A program made the position numbers and the translations under genes. A DNA stretch of 52,470 bases from an uncultured Granulosicoccaceae bacterium (GTDB lineage Bacteria > Pseudomonadota > Gammaproteobacteria > Granulosicoccales > Granulosicoccaceae). The notes below the pieces were generated by a model. That model was not told the DNA's origin. It searched no databases and worked only from the letters and a program-made list of their open reading frames with translations. Below, in pieces: positions 38,331 through 46,297 of the stretch. How positions within the stretch are numbered: the stretch's first letter is position 1; each line of letters begins with the position of its first letter. The stretch covers positions 1-52,470 of the forward strand of contig CALLBO010000092.1 of the NCBI GenBank assembly GCA_937998875.1, written 5' to 3'.

Positions 38331-38474
38331 TCATGAGCCTGCGTGGTAGTGTTTGTAGGTGTACTTTTCTGGATGACCGCCGTTGATTTTCCAGATACCG
38401 GCCAACAGAACCCATGATGCCTTTGCTACATTATTGCTGCCATTCCGACTGGACACCAATTGATTATTGTCCAT
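38331..38474 (-). CDS. 47-residue hypothetical protein (small ORF)
   Basis: Small frame upstream of the second hybrid kinase on the same strand, ATG preceded by GAGGAAA at 10-base spacing. The protein starts MDNNQLVSS, has a short hydrophobic core (ASWVLLAGIWKI) and ends in an aromatic/histidine-rich tail (GGHPEKYTYKHYHAGS). This W/Y/H-rich composition is unlike random frame. The family is unknown. The stop is 78 bases before the kinase start, so it could be a leader peptide or a cofactor-binding small protein of the signalling operon. Confidence 0.5.
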   Translation of the reverse strand: MDNNQLVSSRNGSNNVAKASWVLLAGIWKINGGHPEKYTYKHYHAGS

Positions 38475-38809
38475 AACTTTTAATTTCCTCACCCGGCTTT
38501 CCTGTCAGAGTATAGCTCTTATCATCACAACGAAATACCTGTCAAGCAAACACCTATAGTAACAATCAGTTTTGTATAACCACTTATGCTATTTCTCGAT
38601 TATCGTATTCCTCTGAACAATCAATTCGGTAGTCGGTGTCGTTTTTGTGACAGTTGTTTAACAGTGTAAGTATGATTTGCCGTAACCCGTATGAGAAGTA
38701 CAATGCGTACTGAGTTTCGATCGTGTGTATTGAAGAAGAGATACTTTCCCCTCGAGGTTTTAACAATTCAGTAGATCGTTTACCGTTGGATAGCGAAGTA
38801 TTTAGAATA
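38475..38809. other. Divergent intergenic region
   Basis: 335 bases between the small minus-strand gene and the plus-strand receiver gene. An in-frame GTG at 38723 could extend the receiver protein by 29 residues. No promoter or dyad is convincing. Confidence 0.45.
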
Positions 38810-39199
38810 ATGATTGATCACAAACGTTGCGTGCTGGTTGTCGATGATGACGCGGACTTTAGATATGCCATAGCGGCTATACTCGGAAGGTGTGAATGCC
38901 AGGTATATGATGCGGAATCAATAGAGTCTGCGCTTGAGGTATTGCAAATACATAGTGTCGACACGATCTTTTGCGACATGCGATTTCAGTGTTCCCTTGG
39001 TGGAGAGGACCTGCTTGCCGCAGTGGTCAGGAATTATCCACACATTGATGTAGTGCTAATGTCATCCTCGCTGGATCGATCAAAAAAGACTGAATTACAG
39101 GCTAAGGGAGCTGCATTCTGTTTACAGAAACCATTCTTTAAAGATAGCTGCATGGATGTATTTTCAATGCTCGATCGGTCACATCAAAGAGCCGCATAA
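38810..39199 (+). CDS. Response regulator receiver-domain protein
   Basis: 129 residues, one receiver domain. Acidic pair D12-D13 (VVDDDADF), phosphoacceptor D56 (IFCDMRF), S85 (LMSSS, in place of the usual T/S) and K107 (LQKPF). The loop after D56 is CSLGGEDLL, resembling receiver domains of NtrC-type regulators, but no output domain follows. The ATG at 38810 puts the first strand at the N-terminus; there is no strong ribosome site, and a GTG at 38723 in the same frame is possible. It is divergent from the second hybrid kinase and could be its second phospho-target. Confidence 0.8.
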   Translation: MIDHKRCVLVVDDDADFRYAIAAILGRCECQVYDAESIESALEVLQIHSVDTIFCDMRFQCSLGGEDLLAAVVRNYPHIDVVLMSSSLDRSKKTELQAKGAAFCLQKPFFKDSCMDVFSMLDRSHQRAA

Positions 39200-39814
39200 G
39201 TATCCGCATTTTTCCTTGAAAGGGGTTAACGTTAAGATGCTGATGTGCTCGTATTACCGCTGATTAGAAATAAAAGTGGGGCAGTTCTTGTGCTTCTGTG
39301 GTTACATAGCATTGCAACGGCAGTTATTCAGTAAGCTCTGCTTTTCCATGTATGTTGGTCGACCTTATATGCATGTAGTGTAATGTTTGTACACTTCCAA
39401 GGCAGTCACCAGGCGGACTCCTGTAGAATGTACGCATACATCAAAAGTACCCGGTAGTGAAGCAAAAGGATCCACTACCGGGAGAAACCCCAAACCTTCT
39501 CCCAACAGAAAGAGCTCAACACTTTAGTGTTTTCTGATACACCAGGATGATGTTTGGTCGCATGCGATAGTTGCAACTTCCAGTCCGATTGAGCCAACCG
39601 ATTTCACACACAACATTCTTCAGATCCTGATGTGGGGAGTGTTACGCGCGCTCTGAGAATGCGCATTACAAGCTAAATAGATCAATCCTGAACAATGCGG
39701 CGCTCACTACAGCGGCAGATCAAAACATTGTTGTTACTTAAATCTGCCCGAGCTATTTGTTATCAACAAGCGAGTTGTACCTGAATCAGTCCTAAATCAG
39801 TAGATTGTTGCCCG
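39200..39814. other. Long intergenic region with hairpin cluster
   Basis: 615 bases between the convergent receiver and glutaminase genes. No open frame is credible. The notable part is the run of three inverted repeats at 39450-39535. Confidence 0.5.
39450..39535 (+). ncRNA. Candidate structured RNA: three hairpins, two mutually exclusive
   Basis: Stem 1: CCCGGTAGTG / CACTACCGGG (39450-39459, 39473-39482), perfect 10 bp, 13-nt loop. Stem 2: GGGAGAA / TTCTCCC (39480-39486, 39497-39503). The GGG at 39480-39482 belongs to both, so full stems 1 and 2 compete. Stem 3: AACACT / AGTGTT (39518-39531), running into TTTT. A weak promoter-like pair (TTGGTC 39355, TGTAAT 39379) lies upstream. Could be a small RNA with terminator or a switch-like element; strand is inferred from the T-run. 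Confidence 0.3.
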
Positions 39815-40738
39815 CTACAATACATTCCACTTAGTGATTCTAACCAAAGCCTCTAAAGCGGCAGTTCCTGCATGCGAGTTACCATTAGCATTCAATCGCG
39901 GTGACCAAACGGCTACTGCGGCAACGTCTGGCACGACGACCACGATGCCGCCACCAACGCCACTTTTACCGGGCAAGCCGACTCTGTGGGCAAAATCACC
40001 AGAGGCGTCATAGTGGCCGCACAACATCATCATGGCATTGATACGACGTGCTCGTTCTTCCTCAACAATCGGGATCTCTGCGATCGGGTCAGTGCCGCCA
40101 TTGGCAAGGTAGAGTGTACTGCGTGCTAACTGTTCACAACTCATGGCGATAGCGCATTGTCGACAATAAACATCAAGTACATCACTGATATCACTTTCGA
40201 TTCGTCCAAAGCTACGCATAAAGTGCGCAAGACCCGCGTTGCGATCCGAGGTGCTGCGCTCGGATTGTGCTACTTCATTGTCTACGGTTATCGTGTGGTC
40301 ATCGGCCAACTGTTGAACCAGACCTAACATCTGATCGCTACACTCTGTGATTGATTGATCTTTAAGTAAAGCATCTGTCACGACTAACGCACCGGCATTG
40401 ATAAACGGATTTCGCGGAATGCCATTTTCCTTTTCAAGCTGCACAATAGAATTAAATGCATTGCCTGAAGGTTCGTGACCAACCCGATCCCAGATCCGGT
40501 GTTCGTATCTATTCAGTGCTGCCGTTATCGCAAACACCTTCGATATGCTCTGTATAGAAAAAGACTCACTGGCATCACCAAAGGAGGCCTTTTCTCCACC
40601 AACAGTGACGATAGCGGCACCAAATTTATCGGCTGGCACCCTGGCTAATGCGGGTATATAGTCAGCTACTTTACCGATGCCGATTTCATGTTGAATTGAC
40701 TCACAGGCTAAATCCAGTTGTGCTTGCAGGGAAGACAT
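39815..40738 (-). CDS. glsA: Glutaminase A
   Basis: 307 residues, hydrolyses L-glutamine to glutamate and ammonia; serine-dependent beta-lactamase-like fold. The S64-I-S-K67 catalytic tetrad sits in FSIQSISKVFAI. Other family marks: GHEPSGNAFNSIVQLE, NPFINAGALV, RNAGLAHFM and the closing GLPGKSGVGGGIV. Length matches the bacterial GlsA family (about 300-310). It has a plain ATG and no signal peptide, so is cytoplasmic. It is divergent from the transglutaminase-like gene at 41046. Beside a cluster of predicted amide-bond-forming enzymes it might supply glutamate or ammonia, but a role in acid resistance or nitrogen use is just as possible. Confidence 0.93.
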   Translation of the reverse strand: MSSLQAQLDLACESIQHEIGIGKVADYIPALARVPADKFGAAIVTVGGEKASFGDASESFSIQSISKVFAITAALNRYEHRIWDRVGHEPSGNAFNSIVQLEKENGIPRNPFINAGALVVTDALLKDQSITECSDQMLGLVQQLADDHTITVDNEVAQSERSTSDRNAGLAHFMRSFGRIESDISDVLDVYCRQCAIAMSCEQLARSTLYLANGGTDPIAEIPIVEEERARRINAMMMLCGHYDASGDFAHRVGLPGKSGVGGGIVVVVPDVAAVAVWSPRLNANGNSHAGTAALEALVRITKWNVL

Positions 40739-41045
40739 GGGCAGGTATGCTCTGACGAAAACACAATTCTAATGTAATAGCCGCTCTGGTCAGACAATTT
40801 TCAACCGGCTCATCATCCGTGCTTGCCAACACCTGATTTTTTTGTCCGTTTGCACGAACTTATTCGCAACCCCGTTGAAACCGGTATTACCCGGGAAGAC
40901 AAATGTCGCCCAATAGTCTTCCGGCGTGTGGATAAGTCGCAAAACAAGCCTGCAAATCTGTATGCTATTGGCGTAATGACCGCTGGGTGGCACCTGCTGA
41001 GTGGTTGAGTAACCTTCCACACACCATTCACGAGAAGTGCGCGCC
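40739..41045. other. Divergent promoter region glsA / transglutaminase
   Basis: 307 bases. Short overlapping frames on both strands lack family matches. No clear promoter or dyad. Confidence 0.4.
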
Positions 41046-41882
41046 ATGAGCGAACGTATAGTTAACCTGCATAGCGAGCTGACCTATGCTGTCGAGATTC
41101 CTACCACCATCCTGCTGCAAGTAGCGGCGATGAATACCCACCGCCAGTTCGTGACAGAAGAAGTACTCACAGTGAACCCTTCGACGCAGGTTGATTACTT
41201 GCAAACCGGGCCACTGGGTAACCGGCCTTGCCGGCTAAGCCTGCAGCCCGGGACGTCCACCATTCATTATTCAGCAACTGCTACGCTTGCGCCGAAAAAA
41301 GCCGACAACGCAGAATTAAACGAACTGGACTACACGGAACTTCCGGCAGATGTGCTCACGTATTTAAACCCGAGTCGATACTGCGAATCCGACAAGATAG
41401 GCAAATTTTCTGCGGATACTTTCGGCCACCTTGACAAGGGCTTTGATCGTGTCAGCAAGATCACCGACTGGGTACACAACAGCTTGTCTTATAGCCCCGG
41501 TAGCACCGGCCCCTGGACGACAGCCTGTGATGTTCTCTTACAACGTGCAGGTGTTTGTCGGGACTTTGCCCATGTCGCCATCGCCTTATGCCGATCACTG
41601 GGTATACCGGCAAGATATGTATCAGGCTACGCGGTGAATCTTGACCCGCCAGATTTTCACGGCTTCTTTGAAGCCTTTCTGGGAGGAAACTGGATATTGT
41701 TTGATGCCACCAAGCTTGCCCCGGTCAGCGGCTTTGTGCGTATCGGGGCAGGGCGCGACGCTGCAGATGTGGCGTTCGCTACGTTAATCGGACAGGCCAC
41801 GTTATTGTCATTAGCTGTTCAGGCGATCGACCAGACGCTGCCACGGGACGGGCAGCACAGCGAAGTCATTTCCACCGCTTAA
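41046..41882 (+). CDS. Transglutaminase-like cysteine peptidase-fold protein
   Basis: 278 residues. An N-terminal beta domain (about 1-115) is followed by a transglutaminase core with catalytic C171 (GVCRDFAHVAIALCRSLGIPARYVSGY), H205 (FHGFFEAF) and D220 (LFDAT). Members of this group cleave or exchange amide bonds in peptides rather than always cross-linking. The ATG at 41046 has GAGAAG eight bases upstream; a GTG at 41037 is possible. It faces the minus-strand ATP-grasp/alpha-E operon and is the only plus-strand member of that locus, divergent from glsA. Confidence 0.87.
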   Translation: MSERIVNLHSELTYAVEIPTTILLQVAAMNTHRQFVTEEVLTVNPSTQVDYLQTGPLGNRPCRLSLQPGTSTIHYSATATLAPKKADNAELNELDYTELPADVLTYLNPSRYCESDKIGKFSADTFGHLDKGFDRVSKITDWVHNSLSYSPGSTGPWTTACDVLLQRAGVCRDFAHVAIALCRSLGIPARYVSGYAVNLDPPDFHGFFEAFLGGNWILFDATKLAPVSGFVRIGAGRDAADVAFATLIGQATLLSLAVQAIDQTLPRDGQHSEVISTA

Positions 41883-41993
41883 CACGTACTCATGGCTGCA
41901 AGTTGCCGGTGGACTCTATCGACACTTCCAGGCTTCAGCCCGATACGGCTCGTCGCTAAACAACACTCTGCATTAATAAATTATCTACACGCC

Positions 41994-42012
41994 ACGTAGC
42001 CAGTAGCTACGT
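41994..42012. terminator. Hairpin between convergent transglutaminase genes
   Basis: ACGTAGC-CAGTA-GCTACGT, perfect 7-bp arms. The right arm contains the TAG of the minus-strand gene. No T-run, so only a tentative bidirectional terminator. Confidence 0.3.
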
Positions 42013-45000
42013 ATAGGACCTTACAAACCGCAAGTCAGCGGTGTATGGAAAGTCCTCGTTGACTGGCATCGGATCTAACAAGGTAACTTCACTGGCCGTC
42101 GTGTCAGAAAAACGAACTTCGGTGGTGTCACGGGCAGGGGCTACGATAGCGGTCGGCATCGGAGTGTGATGATCTGCATCAAAACGTGCCAGGCGCCGTG
42201 TCTCTGCAACATTTGCATTCACCGGCACATCATCATGGCTTCGGCCACCCGGATGGGCTGCATAGTAGGTACAGCCACCAAGGCTTCTATTGTGCAACTT
42301 ATCTATCACATCAAACACCAGCGGCACGTCAACCGGTAGATCGGGGTGCAGACAAGACGGTGGCTGCCAGGCCCTGAACCTGACGCCGACAACAAATTCT
42401 CCCGGTACACCAGTAGGCGTAAGAAAAAGACGGCGACGATTACAGGCAATCTGGTAGCGATCGTCAAACAGCCCGGTGACCTTCAACTGCAGACGTTCCA
42501 TGGATGAATCCACAAAGCGCGACATCCCGCCACCGGTGGCTTCTTCACCCAGCACATGCCAGGGCTCTATGGCCGATCTCAACTCGAGGGTGATGTTGCC
42601 AACGGTGCGAGTTCCGTACACCGGCATTCTGAATTCCCAGAAGGCGTCCAACCAGTGTTGACCGAAGTTGATACCATGGGAACGCAAGTCATCGATAACC
42701 GCGGTGATGTCTTCGTGCAGAAAGTGTGGAAGCATAAACCGATCATGCAGCTGTGTGCCCCAGCGTTTTAATGGTGCCCGGTAGGGTGACTCCCAAAAGC
42801 GGCTGATTAAACTACGAAGCAGCAGCCCTTGAGCAATACTCATTCGCGCATGCGGCGGCATTTCAAACGCTCGAAATTCAACCAGCCCCTGACGACCAGC
42901 CGGGCCGTCCGGCGAATAGAGCTTATCGATACAAATTTCTGCACGATGGGTGTTGCCGGTGACATCAATCAATAAGTGTCGTAACAGACGATCGACCAAC
43001 CAGGGTTGCGGCACTTCACCCGCCGGCAGGCGTGACAGTGCCATTTCAAGTTCGTACAAGGTGTCCGAGCGTGCTTCGTCGACGCGTGGCGCCTGACTGG
43101 TGGGGCCAACAAACAAACCTGAAAACAAATAGGACAGGCTGGGGTGGTGTTGCCAGTAAGTGATAATACTGGCGAGTAAATCGGGCCTGCGAAGGAACGG
43201 GCTGTCTTCGGGCGTTGGGCCCCCAAAGGTAATATGGTTGCCACCGCCTGTGCCTGTATGGCGGCCATCCACCATAAATTTCTCGGCCCCCAGCCGCACG
43301 GTTTTGGCCAACCGGTAGATGCTTTCTGTTTGTTCAACCAGCTCATTGAATGAACTCACCGGGTGGACATTGACCTCAACTACGCCCGGGTCAGGGGTGA
43401 TGCGGAACGACTTTAAGCGACTGTCACGTCGCGGTTCATAGCCTTCAATAATGACTGACACATTGGCCTTACCAGCAGCACGCTCAATACCGTTGAGCAA
43501 TTCTATAAAAGCGACCGCACTACGCATGGGTGGCATGAACACATAGATTTGATCATCCCGCCATTCCACACACAGCGATGAACGAACCGGGTGGGGCAGG
43601 GGTGTTGAGGTGCCTGATGGTGAATCGACAGATGGCTCCGGCAATGGCTCCTGTTTTTCAAAGCCGTCTTCCGGGTAAGCCAACAGTGCTTCTTCATCAT
43701 CAGCGGTTATCGAATCCAGTGGCAGCCGCAATCCAATGGGTGAGTCGCCGGGCACCAGAAACACGTGCGCTCTGCGTAGCGGCCAGACGCTGCTGCGCCA
43801 GCCATCCACCGTGCGTCGTAATGGCAGCATCCAGCCAACGGGTTCATCCAGCCCTTTGCTTAAGCGGTTGACCAGGTTGCGACGTGACCGGCTGTCTTTG
43901 AGTTTTAAGTCTTTCAGCTCTGTCTCTTCAGGCAACAGGCTTTCGAGTTGCAGGTGATACAGGGGATCTTCATAACAGCCATGCAGACATTGCGCTTCCA
44001 TACCCATCGTGCGAGTCAGTTCGGTCGCAAACTGATTGGCTTCGCCACGGGTATGTTTGTTACCACTACCAGGCAACGTTACCCGACTGTCGTGGTGCCA
44101 CATGGGTTTGCCATCGGTGCGCCAGTAACAGGTCAATGCCCAGCGCGGTGTGGGCTCACCGGGATACCACTTTCCTTGCGCAAACAAGGGTAAGCCGCCC
44201 GGTGCAAAATGCTCACGCATCTTAACCATTAACTGATTAGACAGATCAAGCTTGTCATCACCCAGGGCTTCGGTGTTCCATTGAGCAGATTCCATGTCGT
44301 CAATCGAGACGAATGTCGGCTCTCCACCCATCGTGAGTCTGACGTCTTGCGCCAGAAGACGCTCATCAACCTGTGCACCAAGGCTTAGTAATTGTTGCCA
44401 GTCATCACCGGTGTAGGGTTTGGTAATACGGACTTTCTCGTCAATACGAGTTACCGTATTGCTGAACTTAAAGTCCGATGCCTGTTCACTTGCCCCGCCC
44501 GATATGGCCGCAGCACTGACCGGTTGTGGCGTACAGGCCAGCGGGATATGTCCTTCACCGGCAAACAGCCCGGAGGTAGGGTCCATACCCACCCAGCCGG
44601 CACCGGGTAGATACACTTCTGCCCAGGCGTGTAAGTCGGTGAAGTCCTGCTCCGGGCCGGACTTTCCATCGAGTGATTTTTCATCGGCAGTCAACTGCAC
44701 CAGGTAACCGGAAACGAAGCGTGCCGCCAGTCCGCAGTTACGTAGTATTTCAACCATCAACCAGCCGCTATCACGGCATGAACCACTGCCAAGCTCCAAC
44801 GTTTCAATACTGGATTGAACACCGGGTTCCATTCTTACGCGGTAGTCAATATCACGCTCAAGCGCTTGATTCACGGCCACCAGCCAGTCAATGATGGGTA
44901 GATCATCGTCTGGTTGGTTCTTGCTCAGCCACTGTGCAATGGCCTTGTTGTTTTTGTCGTGCTCAAGGTACGGCTGTAGTTCCGCCTGGTTGGTTTCGTT

Positions 45001-45318
45001 GTAGTTGAAAGGGTATTTTTCAGCGTAATCTTCAACAAAGAAATCAAACGGGTTAATCACTGTCAGGTCGGCAATGAGTTCTACTTCAATTTTCAGTGCT
45101 TTCGCAGGCTCAGGAAAAACCAGCCGGGCCAGGTAATTGCCAAACGGGTCCTGCTGCCAGTTGATGAAGTGTTCTTCGGGTGTGACTTTGAGTGTGTAAG
45201 ACTCTATTCGCGTTCTGCAGTGTGCGGCAGGCTTTAGCCGTACAACATGGGCGCCAAGTGTTGCAGGTTTATCATAGTGGTATTCTGTGTTGTGATTCAG
45301 TGCGACACGAATGCCCAT
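42007..45318 (-). CDS. Transglutaminase-DUF2126 protein
   Basis: 1103 residues. N-terminal transglutaminase unit (about 1-260): beta domain, then C181 (GSGSCRDSGWLMVEILR), H230 (DLHAWAEVYLPG) and D246 (GMDPTSG). The rest (about 290-1100) is the large DUF2126 region with conserved blocks LTMGGEPTFVSID, KWYPGEPTPRWALTCYWR, GGGNHITFGG and PLVFDVID; its function is not established, though it is found fused or beside ATP-grasp/alpha-E genes. It lies three bases after the alpha-E gene and is last in the minus-strand operon. No signal peptide. Probably a cytoplasmic peptidase or ligase partner of the ATP-grasp enzymes; inference. Confidence 0.9.
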   Translation of the reverse strand: MGIRVALNHNTEYHYDKPATLGAHVVRLKPAAHCRTRIESYTLKVTPEEHFINWQQDPFGNYLARLVFPEPAKALKIEVELIADLTVINPFDFFVEDYAEKYPFNYNETNQAELQPYLEHDKNNKAIAQWLSKNQPDDDLPIIDWLVAVNQALERDIDYRVRMEPGVQSSIETLELGSGSCRDSGWLMVEILRNCGLAARFVSGYLVQLTADEKSLDGKSGPEQDFTDLHAWAEVYLPGAGWVGMDPTSGLFAGEGHIPLACTPQPVSAAAISGGASEQASDFKFSNTVTRIDEKVRITKPYTGDDWQQLLSLGAQVDERLLAQDVRLTMGGEPTFVSIDDMESAQWNTEALGDDKLDLSNQLMVKMREHFAPGGLPLFAQGKWYPGEPTPRWALTCYWRTDGKPMWHHDSRVTLPGSGNKHTRGEANQFATELTRTMGMEAQCLHGCYEDPLYHLQLESLLPEETELKDLKLKDSRSRRNLVNRLSKGLDEPVGWMLPLRRTVDGWRSSVWPLRRAHVFLVPGDSPIGLRLPLDSITADDEEALLAYPEDGFEKQEPLPEPSVDSPSGTSTPLPHPVRSSLCVEWRDDQIYVFMPPMRSAVAFIELLNGIERAAGKANVSVIIEGYEPRRDSRLKSFRITPDPGVVEVNVHPVSSFNELVEQTESIYRLAKTVRLGAEKFMVDGRHTGTGGGNHITFGGPTPEDSPFLRRPDLLASIITYWQHHPSLSYLFSGLFVGPTSQAPRVDEARSDTLYELEMALSRLPAGEVPQPWLVDRLLRHLLIDVTGNTHRAEICIDKLYSPDGPAGRQGLVEFRAFEMPPHARMSIAQGLLLRSLISRFWESPYRAPLKRWGTQLHDRFMLPHFLHEDITAVIDDLRSHGINFGQHWLDAFWEFRMPVYGTRTVGNITLELRSAIEPWHVLGEEATGGGMSRFVDSSMERLQLKVTGLFDDRYQIACNRRRLFLTPTGVPGEFVVGVRFRAWQPPSCLHPDLPVDVPLVFDVIDKLHNRSLGGCTYYAAHPGGRSHDDVPVNANVAETRRLARFDADHHTPMPTAIVAPARDTTEVRFSDTTASEVTLLDPMPVNEDFPYTADLRFVRSYT

Positions 45319-45321
45319 TTA

Positions 45322-46296
45322 TTAGCTACTTTTCAAGTCGAGTGGAGGGAAATAACGCGATGCGATTGTACCGCTGATATCAATGAGTGCGACTTGCAAT
45401 TGATCTATAAATTCATGCAGCAGTTGTTTATTTCTTGCAAGCACAGCGATATCGGCATGCTTTACCTGTTCAATTAAATTGCCGAGTTCAGTGATTTCGT
45501 TGGGTTGGTTTGCATTGTTGTTATTGCTTTCTATCGTACCAATGCAATGGGTTAACCCGTGCAGGCAATACAAAAACGCGTGGGGCAGCTGTTTGTTCTG
45601 CAAAAGAAACGACAACGCGTCAGACCCGTTAACTGGTTTTCTCACGTGTTTCATGTACATTTGAAAAGCCGATAGCGAACGCAGCACCGACACCCATTGT
45701 AGATTTTCAAAAGGCACCAGATCACTGATGTCATCTACCGGCAGCAAGTTGGCTGCATGCACATCGAGTATGCGTGTGGTCATATCGGCACGCTCAAGCA
45801 AGCCCCCGGCTTGCAAAAACAGGTAGCCGGTGTCACGACTTATAGTGCTCGACATCGCACCGCTGATCACATGTGACTGCAGTTCAAAAAATTTAAGCAA
45901 GTCCTGCCGACTGTTGGTGCTGAGGTTTTTTATCGCACGCGTTCTGCCTTGATTGCACAGGCTTTTGATTGCCTCATACAAATCGGTAGACATGCAATCG
46001 CGCGTAGAACGAAGGTTGGCGTTTATAATATTCAGGTTACTGGCCAGTGAGCCGGGATTTTCCAGATCACTGATTAGAAAATTGCAGATGCCTGTTTCAT
46101 CACTGGTAGTGCCAAGATCGTTAAATGCCTGGTCACTGCCGGTGATGGACACCAGCGGCAGCCACGACACAGCCGGGTTTGCGCTGGGTAAGTCCATCAA
46201 CAAGTTCGCATGAACGCGAATCAGGCGGGAGGTGTTTTCAACCCGTTGCAGATATCGATTCAACCAAAATAAATTGCTGGCCACTCTTGCAAGCAT
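45322..46296 (-). CDS. Alpha-E domain protein (DUF403)
   Basis: 324 residues, nearly all alpha-helical. It begins MLARVASNLFWLNRYLQRVENTSRLI, the family opening (usually WLGRYxERAENxAR; here N replaces G). Later marks: LTRD-like STRDCMSTDLYEAI and a repeat of the helical E-rich pattern (AGGLLERADMTTRILDVH). Function is unknown; the domain almost always accompanies circularly permuted ATP-grasp proteins. The ATG at 46296 is one base after the ATP-grasp stop with GGGGCA upstream; the open frame to 46467 only reflects overlap with that gene. In the operon it pairs with the standalone ATP-grasp, while a second alpha-E is fused to the other ATP-grasp. Confidence 0.87.
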   Translation of the reverse strand: MLARVASNLFWLNRYLQRVENTSRLIRVHANLLMDLPSANPAVSWLPLVSITGSDQAFNDLGTTSDETGICNFLISDLENPGSLASNLNIINANLRSTRDCMSTDLYEAIKSLCNQGRTRAIKNLSTNSRQDLLKFFELQSHVISGAMSSTISRDTGYLFLQAGGLLERADMTTRILDVHAANLLPVDDISDLVPFENLQWVSVLRSLSAFQMYMKHVRKPVNGSDALSFLLQNKQLPHAFLYCLHGLTHCIGTIESNNNNANQPNEITELGNLIEQVKHADIAVLARNKQLLHEFIDQLQVALIDISGTIASRYFPPLDLKSS

Positions 46297-46297
46297 T

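Noticed and set aside
40790..41047. 85-codon minus-strand frame between glsA and transglutaminase
   Set aside because: No domain and it overlaps other chance frames on both strands in a divergent promoter region.
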